NCBI GenBank assembly: GCA_002348465.1
Contig: DEBI01000048.1
Location: 1-13,803 of the forward strand
Origin: Gemmatimonadales bacterium UBA2960
GTDB lineage: Bacteria > Gemmatimonadota > Gemmatimonadetes > Longimicrobiales > Gaopeijiaceae
Reading direction: 5' to 3'
Length of the DNA stretch: 13,803 nucleotides
Shown: positions 5,912-13,191 of the stretch, piece after piece
How positions within the stretch are numbered: the first letter of the stretch is position 1
Layout: every line of letters begins with the position of its first letter
The notes under the pieces: model-generated
Database searches by the model: none
What the model was told of the DNA's origin: nothing
Seen by the model: only the letters and a program-made list of their open reading frames with translations
Translations under genes and position numbers: made by a program

Positions 5912-6868
5912 ATGTCTGAAGTAAGTCTCGAAAAGCTTCTTGAGGCCGGAGTCCACTTCGGCCACCAAACCCGCCGTTGGAACCCTAAGATGAAACGCTT
6001 CATCTTCGCCGAACGGAATGGGATACACATTATTGACCTTCGGAAGACGCTTGATCGTCTAAAGGCGGCCCAGCAGGCGGTCCGAGAGGTGGTTCTTCGG
6101 GGAGAGAGGATTCTCTTCGTCTGTACGAAGAAACAGCTGCGAGGTGTGGTTGAGGAGGAAGCAAAGAAGAGTGGTTCGTATTGGGTTACGGAACGCTGGT
6201 TGGGTGGGATGCTAACCAACTTTCAGACCATCCGTCAGCAGATTCGTCGGCTTAAAGAGTTGGAACGAGGTGCAGAGGAAAACGCATTCGAGTTCTACAC
6301 CAAGAAAGAACGACTCATGCTTGAGCGTGAGCGGATCAAGCTCGACAAATATCTGGCCGGTGTTAAGGACATGTCACGCCTTCCGGGAGCCATTTTTGTA
6401 GTGGATGGCCGTCGGGAGGGGATAGCGGTCAAAGAAGCTAAGAAGCTGGGTATCCCAATTATTGCTATAACGGATACGAACGCGGACCCCAATGCGGTGG
6501 ACTTTCCAATACCTGGTAATGACGACGCTATCCGCTCGGTCACGCTCATCGCGAAGGCAATGGCTGATTCGATAGGGATAGCTAGGCGAGAGGTTCCGGA
6601 TGAAGAGCGGCGGCGGATTGACGAAATGGAAGCTACGACCTACTCCACCGAGACAGGTGAGACGACGGAAAAGCAAGCTCCCAAGCGGCGTCGCCCCCGA
6701 AGAAAACGTCGACCTCGACCCGAGGTCATCGCGGCCCATCGAAAAGATGAGGGTGAGGGGGTGATCGAAGGTGATAATGCAACTCAGGCTGCAGAAGTAC
6801 CCGACGTGGAATCTCCTCAGGTTGGAGAGCAAGCTGCGGGGGATGAGCTAACGGGTGGCGAGGATTAG
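5912..6868 (+). CDS. rpsB: 30S ribosomal protein S2 with charged C-terminal extension
   Basis: S2 joins the small subunit late and helps hold S1 and the mRNA platform. The conserved body covers about residues 1-235: LLEAGVHFGHQTRRWNPKM (9-27), ERNGIHIIDL (34-43), FVCTKKQ (69-75), WLGGMLTNFQTI (96-107), DMSRLPGAIFVVDG (153-166) and ITDTNADPNAVDFPIPGNDDA (around 186-206). The protein is 318 residues, longer than the common 230-260. The extra tail has a strongly basic block (KRRRPRRKRR at about 258-267), then an acidic, glycine-rich stretch to the end. The tail's coding DNA holds a 7-bp hairpin (GACCTCG-ACC-CGAGGTC, 6711-6727), and its last codons carry one copy of an 18-bp direct repeat. The ATG start at 5912 is standard; no Shine-Dalgarno is seen. 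rpsB-tsf is the usual pair, here separated by 186 bp. Confidence 0.97.
   Translation: MSEVSLEKLLEAGVHFGHQTRRWNPKMKRFIFAERNGIHIIDLRKTLDRLKAAQQAVREVVLRGERILFVCTKKQLRGVVEEEAKKSGSYWVTERWLGGMLTNFQTIRQQIRRLKELERGAEENAFEFYTKKERLMLERERIKLDKYLAGVKDMSRLPGAIFVVDGRREGIAVKEAKKLGIPIIAITDTNADPNAVDFPIPGNDDAIRSVTLIAKAMADSIGIARREVPDEERRRIDEMEATTYSTETGETTEKQAPKRRRPRRKRRPRPEVIAAHRKDEGEGVIEGDNATQAAEVPDVESPQVGEQAAGDELTGGED
6849..6866 (+). repeat. 18-bp direct repeat, copy 1 (end of rpsB)
   Basis: TAACGGGTGGCGAGGATT occurs here, covering the codons for the last residues of S2 and the first base of its TAG stop. An identical copy lies exactly 66 bp downstream, at 6915-6932. The flanks differ immediately on both sides, so the identity is exactly 18 bp. 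The offset is a multiple of three, so a local duplication of the gene's end is possible. CGAGGA inside this copy (6859-6864) is complementary to TCCTCG at 6882-6887. Confidence 0.9.
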
Positions 6869-6881
6869 GAACAGATTTCGC

Positions 6882-6936
6882 TCCTCGAGCAATAATCCGT
6901 GGAGAACTGCCCAATAACGGGTGGCGAGGATTTTTT
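6882..6936 (+). terminator. Possible terminator or attenuator between rpsB and tsf
   Basis: TCCTCG (6882-6887) can pair with CGAGGA (6925-6930), which is followed at once by TTTTTT (6931-6936). Inside lies a second stem, CTGCCC (6907-6912) with GGGTGG (6919-6924, including two G-T pairs), around the loop AATAAC. The inner stem stacks directly on the 3' arm of the outer one. The 5' side has a long unpaired stretch, so folding strength is uncertain. If real, it would lower tsf transcription relative to rpsB. Confidence 0.4.
6915..6932 (+). repeat. 18-bp direct repeat, copy 2 (rpsB-tsf spacer)
   Basis: This is an exact copy of the repeat at 6849-6866, here non-coding. Its last two bases begin the T-run, and its CGAGGA forms the 3' arm of the terminator-like hairpin described at 6882-6936. 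Confidence 0.9.
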
Positions 6937-6945
6937 GAAGGACAA

Positions 6946-6989
6946 GTGGAGGCGGCGAGACCGATCAAAGGTTCCGCCGCCTCTTCCAC
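6946..6989 (+). promoter_or_regulatory. Strong stem-loop in the tsf leader
   Basis: GAGGCGGCG (6949-6957) and CGCCGCCTC (6975-6983) form a perfect 9-bp G+C-rich stem around a 17-base loop. The stem can extend by GTG (6946-6948) with CAC (6987-6989) across a 3-base bulge. No T-run follows, so it is not a typical intrinsic terminator. It lies 65 bases before the tsf ATG and could be an RNA processing site, an mRNA stabiliser or part of a leader switch. The rest of the leader has only a weak -10-like TAACTT (7019-7024) without a good -35. Confidence 0.5.
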
Positions 6990-7054
6990 GAACGGGCATA
7001 GGCTGGGGATTTGGGGAATAACTTGAACGAACGATCAAAGCGAGTGAAGAAACG

Positions 7055-7645
7055 ATGATCACCGCAGCAGAGGTAAAGAAACTCCGCGAAATGACTGGAG
7101 CGGGGATGATGGACTGCAAGAAGGCGCTTACAGAGACCGGAGGAGACACGGAAAAGGCCGTTGACCTTCTGCGAGCCAAGGGTGCTGCAAAGGCGGCTAA
7201 GCGTTCTGAGAAATCAGCTAACGAGGGGACGATCGGTAGCTACATTCATTTCGACAACAAGACGGCGGTTATCGTCGAAGTAAACTGCGAAACAGACTTT
7301 GTTGCGAACACGGATGATTTCAAGGCGCTCGCCAAAGACATCGCTATGCACATTGCATCGACGAACCCCATTTCGATATCGCAGGATGAGATTTCTGAGG
7401 ACGTGGTTGAGCGCGAGCGTGCCGTTTACATGCAACAGGCTAGAGAAGAGGGGAAACCGGAAGAGATTGCTGTAAGAATCGTCGAAGGGCGTCTCCAGAA
7501 ATTCTTTAAGGAGAGTACTCTCCTAGCCCAACAGTTCGTGAAGGATCCTGACGTGACGATAGAGCAGCTGATAACTGAGATGTCTGGAACAGTTGGTGAA
7601 AAGATCGAGGTGGCACGGTTCGCTAGAATGAAAATTGGCGGGTAG
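7055..7645 (+). CDS. tsf: Translation elongation factor Ts (short form)
   Basis: EF-Ts exchanges GDP for GTP on EF-Tu in the cytosol. At 196 residues it is the short form (as in Thermus) rather than the ~280-residue enterobacterial type, so it probably has one core repeat. The N-terminal UBA-like domain is clear: EVKKLREMTGAGMMDCKKAL (6-25) and DTEKAVDLLRAKG (31-43). The EF-Tu contact motif TDFVAN is at 80-85, with VEVNCETDF before it. The C-terminal part contains LAQQFVKDP and GEKIEVARFARMKIGG-like ending. The ATG at 7055 has only a weak GAAG upstream. pyrH starts 8 bp after the stop. Confidence 0.97.
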   Translation: MITAAEVKKLREMTGAGMMDCKKALTETGGDTEKAVDLLRAKGAAKAAKRSEKSANEGTIGSYIHFDNKTAVIVEVNCETDFVANTDDFKALAKDIAMHIASTNPISISQDEISEDVVERERAVYMQQAREEGKPEEIAVRIVEGRLQKFFKESTLLAQQFVKDPDVTIEQLITEMSGTVGEKIEVARFARMKIGG

Positions 7646-7653
7646 AGCGAACC

Positions 7654-8379
7654 TTGTCTGACGAGTCAGATCTGCGTTATAGGAGGGTACTGCTCAAGCT
7701 TTCCGGAGAGGCGCTAGCCGGAGAACGGGGTTTCGGTATTGAGCCTGAAGTCGTGGATCAGCTGACCGATGAAATTCAATCTCTGGTCGAAATGGGGGTA
7801 TCCCTAGGCATTGTGATCGGAGGTGGGAATATCGTCCGAGGGGCGATTGCATCGGAAGGAGGGCGTATGGATCGCGTTCAAGCAGATTATATGGGTATGC
7901 TTGGAACTGTCATAAACGCTCTAGCGGTGCAGGATCTCCTAGAGACTAAGAGTGTCGAAACGCGTGTCATGACGGCGATCCGCATGGAGGAGATAGCCGA
8001 ACCCTACATCCGACGTCGTGCGATGCGACATATAGAAAAGGGTCGAGTAGTTCTGTTTGCTGCGGGGACCGGTAACCCATATTTCTCTACCGATACGGCG
8101 GCTGTTCTTCGAGCAATCGAGATGGATTCCGACGTCGTAATTAAAGCAACGAAGGTGGCGGGTGTGTATACTGCTGACCCAGTTACAGATCCATCGGCTG
8201 AATTCATAGCAGAGATTTCTTTTCAGGAAGTCGTGCAGCGCGAACTTGGTGTCATGGATGCCGCAGCGGTTGCTCTTTGCAAAGAAAATCATCTGCCGAT
8301 CATCGTGCTTAATCTCAGCGACAGCGGTGCTGTCGCGGGAGCGATTCGTGGGGAAAAGGTCGGCACACTAGTTTCGTAA
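7654..8379 (+). CDS. pyrH: UMP kinase
   Basis: PyrH phosphorylates UMP to UDP, the entry to UTP and CTP and to UDP-sugars for the envelope. It is a bacterial-type hexameric kinase of the amino-acid kinase fold. The 241-residue length is normal. Visible motifs are VLLKLSGEAL (13-22), GIVIGGGNIVRG (52-63), DYMGMLGTVINALA (78-91), GTGNPYFSTDTAA (138-150) and the late KATKVAGVYTADP block. The start is TTG at 7654: no ATG or GTG lies between the tsf stop and the conserved RVLLKLSGE segment, and the N-terminus then has the family length. The upstream site is weak (AGAGCG), so translation may depend on readover from tsf 8 bp upstream. Confidence 0.97.
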   Translation: MSDESDLRYRRVLLKLSGEALAGERGFGIEPEVVDQLTDEIQSLVEMGVSLGIVIGGGNIVRGAIASEGGRMDRVQADYMGMLGTVINALAVQDLLETKSVETRVMTAIRMEEIAEPYIRRRAMRHIEKGRVVLFAAGTGNPYFSTDTAAVLRAIEMDSDVVIKATKVAGVYTADPVTDPSAEFIAEISFQEVVQRELGVMDAAAVALCKENHLPIIVLNLSDSGAVAGAIRGEKVGTLVS

Positions 8380-8439
8380 CACATTTCAGGATAGATCAAG
8401 GATACTCCGCCAAGTGTTTCAGATGCTCCGGAGGTGAAG

Positions 8440-8991
8440 ATGGCGACCGTAGAAGAGGGAAAAAACCGCATGGACGACGCACTCGAGGCGATTCGTCGCG
8501 AGTTCGCTACTGTCCGAACCGGAAAGGCCACCCCCGCGCTTCTCGATTCCGTAAAGGTCGAGGCGTACGGATCTCAGATGCCATTGAATCAAGTGGCCAC
8601 TTTGAATACTCCCGATTCGAGTATGATTGTAGTGCAGCCGTTTGATAAATCGCTGCTGGGCGATATCGAGAAGGGCATCATGATGTCAGATCTGGGATTG
8701 AACCCCATGAATGACGGAAACGTGATCCGTGTACCAATCCCACCTCTGAATGAAGAGCGCAGAAGGGAGTTCGTAAAGATTCTCCATAAGATGGCCGAAG
8801 AAGGTCGAATCTCCCTTCGGCACGCCAGGAGGACTGTCCGAGATCAGATCCATGACCTGATAAAGAACCATGAGATTGGAGAAGATGAGGGACGCCGTCG
8901 TGAGGATCAGCTAGAGAAGCTGACCAACGACTACTCGAACAGGATCGAGGCGCTGCTTAAGGCAAAAGAAGAAGAGGTCATGGCCATCTGA
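8440..8991 (+). CDS. frr: Ribosome recycling factor
   Basis: RRF works with EF-G to split post-termination ribosomes. From the ATG at 8440 it is 183 residues, the family norm (~185). An in-frame GTG at 8434 would overlap the strong Shine-Dalgarno GGAGGTGA (8430-8437), so I prefer the ATG, 5 bases after GGAGG. Conserved pieces are LEAIRREFATVRTGKATPALLD near residues 15-36, the YG..MPLNQVA hinge region, VVQPFDKSLLGDIEKGI, SDLGLNPMNDGNVIRVPIPPL, and the long helix EERRREFVKILHKMAEEGRISLRHARR. This is the best ribosome binding site in the window. The 60-bp gap after pyrH shows no other signal. uppS starts one base after the stop. Confidence 0.97.
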   Translation: MATVEEGKNRMDDALEAIRREFATVRTGKATPALLDSVKVEAYGSQMPLNQVATLNTPDSSMIVVQPFDKSLLGDIEKGIMMSDLGLNPMNDGNVIRVPIPPLNEERRREFVKILHKMAEEGRISLRHARRTVRDQIHDLIKNHEIGEDEGRRREDQLEKLTNDYSNRIEALLKAKEEEVMAI

Positions 8992-8992
8992 C

Positions 8993-9754
8993 ATGGCCGA
9001 CTCCGACCGCCTGAATCGAGTGCGCGCGGGCACTGCTGTCCCATCACATGTCGCCGTAATTATGGATGGCAACGGACGCTGGGCGCGTGAGCGTGGGTTT
9101 CCCCGCCATCTTGGTCACAAGGAGGGCATGAAGTCCGTCCGCGAGGTGATTGAAGGCGCGCTCGAGGCTGGTATCGACACCCTCACGCTTTTTGCCTTCT
9201 CCACCGACAACTGGAAGCGTCCTGCTCAAGAGGTCGGTGCTCTGATGGGCCTTCTAAGGCTCTATGTGAAAAAAGAATGCGCAGAGTTGAGTAGTCGCGG
9301 TGTTGAAGTGCACGCTCTTGGAGACCTTGACCGCTTGGACGAACAAACGCTAAGCGCAGTTCAAGAGATGGTTGAGCGCACGAGAGGTGGCGACGTGTTG
9401 AGGTTGAATGTGATGATCTCTTATGGCGGGCGAGAGGAATTGCTTAAGGCAGCTCAGGCTCTTGCAGGCCGGGTCCGGGCGGGTGAGCTACTCCCAGAAC
9501 AGATAGACGCTGAGGAACTCGAAGCCGCTCTGTTCACGCGGGGAATGTCGGATCCTGATCTATTGATTCGTACCTCGGGAGAGCATCGTATCAGTAATTT
9601 CATGCTATGGCAGCTTGCGTACACTGAACTCCATATCTCACCAGTCTACTGGCCGGACTTTGACCGGGAAGCTCTGTTCGAAGCCATTCTAGATTTTCAG
9701 CGACGAGAGCGCCGTTTTGGGTGCGTAAGCGTTGAAGTCAACCAGCCACAATGA
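8993..9754 (+). CDS. uppS: Isoprenyl transferase (undecaprenyl diphosphate synthase)
   Basis: This cis-prenyltransferase adds isopentenyl diphosphate units to farnesyl diphosphate to make the C55 lipid carrier for peptidoglycan and O-antigen. The 253-residue length is typical. The catalytic site HVAVIMDGNGRWA (19-31) holds D25. FAFSTDNWKRP (68-77) and SYGGREE (143-149) follow, and the C-terminal diphosphate-binding box is RTSGEHRISNF (193-203) with R193, R199 and S201. The tail from TELHISPVYWPDFD is standard. The ATG lies one base after the frr stop, so translation is probably coupled. dxr, which makes precursors for the same pathway, is two genes downstream. Chain length cannot be proved from sequence alone. 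Confidence 0.96.
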   Translation: MADSDRLNRVRAGTAVPSHVAVIMDGNGRWARERGFPRHLGHKEGMKSVREVIEGALEAGIDTLTLFAFSTDNWKRPAQEVGALMGLLRLYVKKECAELSSRGVEVHALGDLDRLDEQTLSAVQEMVERTRGGDVLRLNVMISYGGREELLKAAQALAGRVRAGELLPEQIDAEELEAALFTRGMSDPDLLIRTSGEHRISNFMLWQLAYTELHISPVYWPDFDREALFEAILDFQRRERRFGCVSVEVNQPQ

Positions 9755-9763
9755 GGCGCTAGG

Positions 9764-10651
9764 GTGAAAGAGCTCTCTAAGCGCACATTGGTGGCGACGG
9801 CAGCGATCCCTGTGGTCCTTGGGTTGATGTATCTCGGTGGCTGGTACCTCGCGGCGCCCCTGGCCACTTTCGCTGGGTGGGCGGCTCATGAATTATATCG
9901 TCTTGCTCAAGAGAAGGGTGTGAACCCTATAGAATGGGTGGGTGTCACCGCGTCCGTTCTGTTTGTCTTATTCGCTGCTTGGAGCCCTACTTTTCAGGGC
10001 TTCGCACCATTTGCTCTCGTGGTTATTGGACTTGCTTCGATCCTAGCAACGTTAGAGGTGATGAGGAAACGGGGTCCTAGAGGTAACCCACTTGCTACTG
10101 CATCGGTAACTGTTTTCGGCGCGATCTATACAGGACTTGCACTTGCATTCGCCCCCCTGCTTTTACAACTACCTATTGAGTACGCTTGGACGTTGGACAC
10201 GGTTGATTCACTTGCGTCACTATACATCGTGGCGCTCCCACTTGTGGCCACCTGGCTGGGTGATGCTTCAGCCTACTTCGTTGGGACAGAGTGGGGGCGG
10301 TGTCGTTCTCGCTTGGCTCCGGAGATTTCTCCGAACAAGTCATGGGTGGGTTTCTGGGCTAATCTCGCTGGTGGTTCCGTAGCAGGTGTAGTGTGGTTTT
10401 TCGTAACCTCGGAGCGCTTGCCGGGGCTTGCTGATGCAGGTTTTGTAGTCTTTGCTTTTATCGGGGGATTACTAGGCTTCGCAGCTGTGCTTGGTGATCT
10501 CCTCGAGTCAGTCTTCAAGCGCGAGGCGGGAGTCAAGGATTCGGGAGTACTGTTTCCGGGCCACGGTGGAGCTTTGGACCGGATTGACTCCCTAGTTTTC
10601 ACTATTCCGGCATCCTATGTCCTCTTGGTTCTATTGGGGGAGCTTTTGTGA
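9764..10651 (+). CDS. cdsA: Phosphatidate cytidylyltransferase
   Basis: CdsA makes CDP-diacylglycerol from phosphatidic acid and CTP in the inner membrane, the branch point for phospholipids. The 295-residue protein is mostly hydrophobic, with about seven or eight membrane segments. The family signature is at the C-terminus: SVFKREAGVKDSGVLFPGHGGALDR (in outline KRxxxxKDxGxxxPGHGGxxDRxD), with all key K, D, H and R residues visible. The AYFVGTEWGRC and ISPNKSWVG segments (about 170-195) are the other conserved part. The start is GTG at 9764, 9 bp after uppS; AGGG is adjacent but very close, so the start may rely on coupling. The stop overlaps the dxr GTG by 4 bp. Confidence 0.96.
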   Translation: MKELSKRTLVATAAIPVVLGLMYLGGWYLAAPLATFAGWAAHELYRLAQEKGVNPIEWVGVTASVLFVLFAAWSPTFQGFAPFALVVIGLASILATLEVMRKRGPRGNPLATASVTVFGAIYTGLALAFAPLLLQLPIEYAWTLDTVDSLASLYIVALPLVATWLGDASAYFVGTEWGRCRSRLAPEISPNKSWVGFWANLAGGSVAGVVWFFVTSERLPGLADAGFVVFAFIGGLLGFAAVLGDLLESVFKREAGVKDSGVLFPGHGGALDRIDSLVFTIPASYVLLVLLGELL

Positions 10652-11817
10652 TTCGTGTCGCGATACTTGGGTCTACTGGATCGATTGGGTGCAGCGCACT
10701 TGAAGTCATAAGGAGACATCCAGAGCAGTACGACGTCACGACTCTTGCGGCCAACAGGAATGTTGATGCTTTAGCAGGACAGGTCAGCGAGTTTCGACCT
10801 AAGAAGGCGGTAATCTGCGATTCATCTCCCAAACTCCCGACGGCTAATAAAGCGACAAAGTGGGAGCGTGGAATAGAGTCTATTGTGGAAGCTGCAGCAG
10901 ATCCGGATGTCGATATAGTTCTGAATGCGCTTGTTGGTGCCGTAGGACTTAGGCCAACCCTTACAGCGCTTGAGGCGGGTCATCGAGTAGCGCTAGCTAA
11001 TAAGGAATCTCTCGTAGCAGGAGGCGCCTTGGTTGTAGCTGCCGCCGAGAGCGGGGAGGGTGAGGTGGTTCCAATCGACTCAGAACATTCTGCGATCCTT
11101 CAATGCATGCAGGGTTCCGATGACAAGGATCTACAGAGGATCACGTTGACCGCATCAGGAGGACCTTTTCGTGGGTACTCGAAAGCAGATCTTGACAAGG
11201 TTAAGGCTACTGAGGCCTTGCAGCACCCTACGTGGAACATGGGTGCGAAAATCACTGTCGATTCAGCGACTTTAGCTAACAAAGCACTTGAAGTCATAGA
11301 AGCCCATTTTTTGTACGGGCTAGACTATGACAGGATTGAAGCGGTGGTCCACCCTCAGTCAGTCATTCATTCTTTTGTCGAATTCGTTGATGGTTCAGTA
11401 CTAGCACAACTCGGCTTCCCTAACATGGAATTACCGATCCTATATGCCCTGAGCTATCCGCACCGGTTAGATGATGCGTTACTCCGTACCTACGATCCGG
11501 TGAGGTTATCTCCACTCACCTTCGAAGACATAGATCATGAGGCATTCCCGATGTATGCCCTTGGGGTGGAGGCGGGTCGGCGGAGCGGTTGCGCGCCAGC
11601 CGTGTACAACGCTGGGAACGAAATTGCCGTTGAGGCATTCTTGGAAGACCGGATTCGTTTCCCTGAAATGCCTGAAGTGGTTGAAAGAACGATGGACAGA
11701 ATTGGAATAGCGGCACCCAGAGATCTCATAGACGTGATTTCTGTCGATCAGGAAGCCCGAAAGGTGTCAGCAGAAGAAGTCGCGCGCTGCGCGCAGTCTA
11801 TAGGAAAGAAGTCATGA
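10648..11817 (+). CDS. dxr: 1-deoxy-D-xylulose 5-phosphate reductoisomerase
   Basis: DXR converts 1-deoxyxylulose 5-phosphate to 2-C-methylerythritol 4-phosphate with NADPH, committing carbon to the MEP isoprenoid pathway that feeds UppS. Length (389) is normal. The NADPH-binding loop is ILGSTGSIG (6-14). ALANKESLVAGG is at 115-126. Metal ligands sit in PIDSEHSAI: D144, E146, and the later E231 in the EAVVHPQSVIHS box. TASGGPFR (168-175) and HPTWNMGAKITVDSATL-type segment (193-209) are intact. The GTG start gives GTGA overlap with the cdsA stop, and GGGGGAG (10636-10642) is a good ribosome binding site. The stop overlaps the rseP ATG. Confidence 0.97.
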   Translation: MIRVAILGSTGSIGCSALEVIRRHPEQYDVTTLAANRNVDALAGQVSEFRPKKAVICDSSPKLPTANKATKWERGIESIVEAAADPDVDIVLNALVGAVGLRPTLTALEAGHRVALANKESLVAGGALVVAAAESGEGEVVPIDSEHSAILQCMQGSDDKDLQRITLTASGGPFRGYSKADLDKVKATEALQHPTWNMGAKITVDSATLANKALEVIEAHFLYGLDYDRIEAVVHPQSVIHSFVEFVDGSVLAQLGFPNMELPILYALSYPHRLDDALLRTYDPVRLSPLTFEDIDHEAFPMYALGVEAGRRSGCAPAVYNAGNEIAVEAFLEDRIRFPEMPEVVERTMDRIGIAAPRDLIDVISVDQEARKVSAEEVARCAQSIGKKS

Positions 11818-13187
11818 CGATACTCGCGACCGCCATCGTACTTGGCGTACTCATATTCGTGCACGAGCTCGGACACTTTTGGGCTGCCAAGGCGGTTGGT
11901 ATCGAGGTCGAGAGATTTTCGATAGGGCTGGGTCCTAAGTTATTTGGATTTACTCGTGGTGAGACGGAGTGGGTCATTTGTGCTCTCCCACTCGGTGGGT
12001 ACGTGAAGATGGGCGGCATGGATGATGAGGTCATGGAGAAGATCGAAGGTGGTGAGCTTCGAGTGGACAGCGTCGAGGCACTCGTGCAGAGCACAGATCG
12101 ACATTTCGACTCGAAGCCAATCTGGGCCCGGGCCTTAGTGCTTTCCGCTGGGGTCATTATGAACATGCTGTTTGCCCTGGGTGTGTACACGTTCTTGGCT
12201 GCTACGTACGGCGAACGTCACTATGACAGTACGCGCATCGGTCAGATAGTGGAGAGTACGTTGCCCACGGGCGCTGAGGAATTGGCCACCGTCGATCGCG
12301 CAAGTCGGTTTGTGCGGATTGGTGCCGAGCCGGTGGAGCACTGGGGAGATATCCGTCGGGCTTTTCTAGAAGGTGATGCAGGGCCTGTGCGAGTCGATCT
12401 AGCAGAGCCAACTCGTAGCATTGAAATCCGCATTCCGGCTACTGAAGCAGAGCGGCGCTCCCTTTATGAGTCTTTGTTTGTATGGTTGGAGTCAGTAGTA
12501 GGGATAACGGACCCAGGGACACCTGCGGGGAAAGCCGGCCTCGAGACTGGTGATCGGGTGCTGGCCGTGAACGGAACGCCAACCGCTGGTTGGTACGATT
12601 TCGTAGATCAGATACAGGCGCGCCCAGGAGAACAGGTCGAACTGTCTATAGATCGGGGTGGTAGCCCCTTAGTTCTGTCGCTAACGCTCGATGCGGTCGA
12701 GGAACCCGCTCTTGATGGTCGGACCCGGATGATTGGGCGCGCTGGGATTCGTCCTTCAGGAATAGACATGACGTACGAGAGGGTCTCTCTGGGCGAGGCG
12801 ATGGCTACAGGCTATCGAGAGACCGTGGGGATAACCACGCTCATAGTAGGATTCCTGGGTGATTTAGTAACAGGAGATATCTCACCTCGTTCGCTTGGGA
12901 GCATAGTCACGATCGGTGAGGCATCCGGGCAGGCTGCTGCGGCCGGCCTCGAGACTTTTCTCAGTTTCATGGCCCTGTTCAGTGTGAACTTGGCGGTTCT
13001 GAATCTGCTCCCAATCCCGATCTTGGATGGAGGTCACCTTATGTTTCTTGCGATCGAGGCCCTTCGAGGAGGTCGGGCCCTGAGTGTTGAGCAGAAGCTA
13101 AGGTGGAGCAATGTCGGTTTCTTCATCCTCATTGGAATCATGGTACTAGCGTTGTCGAACGACGTGCTGAGACTGATGGGTATCTAA
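11814..13187 (+). CDS. rseP: RIP zinc metalloprotease RseP
   Basis: RseP is a site-2 protease that cuts transmembrane segments, classically anti-sigma factors in envelope stress, and also clears signal-peptide remnants. The zinc site is HELGH (17-21) in the first membrane helix, and the third ligand region is NLLPIPILDGGH (397-408) with D405. A central periplasmic part carries a clear PDZ domain (about 232-290, GLETGDRVLAVNG) and a preceding segment (about 140-205) that looks like a divergent first PDZ. Further membrane helices lie near 105-130, 380-400 and 434-447. The 457-residue length suits the two-PDZ type. The ATG overlaps the dxr stop, with AGGAAAG upstream. No anti-sigma gene is in the window, so the substrate is unknown. 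Confidence 0.96.
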   Translation: MTILATAIVLGVLIFVHELGHFWAAKAVGIEVERFSIGLGPKLFGFTRGETEWVICALPLGGYVKMGGMDDEVMEKIEGGELRVDSVEALVQSTDRHFDSKPIWARALVLSAGVIMNMLFALGVYTFLAATYGERHYDSTRIGQIVESTLPTGAEELATVDRASRFVRIGAEPVEHWGDIRRAFLEGDAGPVRVDLAEPTRSIEIRIPATEAERRSLYESLFVWLESVVGITDPGTPAGKAGLETGDRVLAVNGTPTAGWYDFVDQIQARPGEQVELSIDRGGSPLVLSLTLDAVEEPALDGRTRMIGRAGIRPSGIDMTYERVSLGEAMATGYRETVGITTLIVGFLGDLVTGDISPRSLGSIVTIGEASGQAAAAGLETFLSFMALFSVNLAVLNLLPIPILDGGHLMFLAIEALRGGRALSVEQKLRWSNVGFFILIGIMVLALSNDVLRLMGI

Positions 13188-13191
13188 GGTC

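Noticed and set aside
8434..8439. GTG start for frr, two codons upstream of the ATG
   Set aside because: The GTG lies within the strong GGAGGTGA ribosome binding site, so the ATG at 8440 is preferred.
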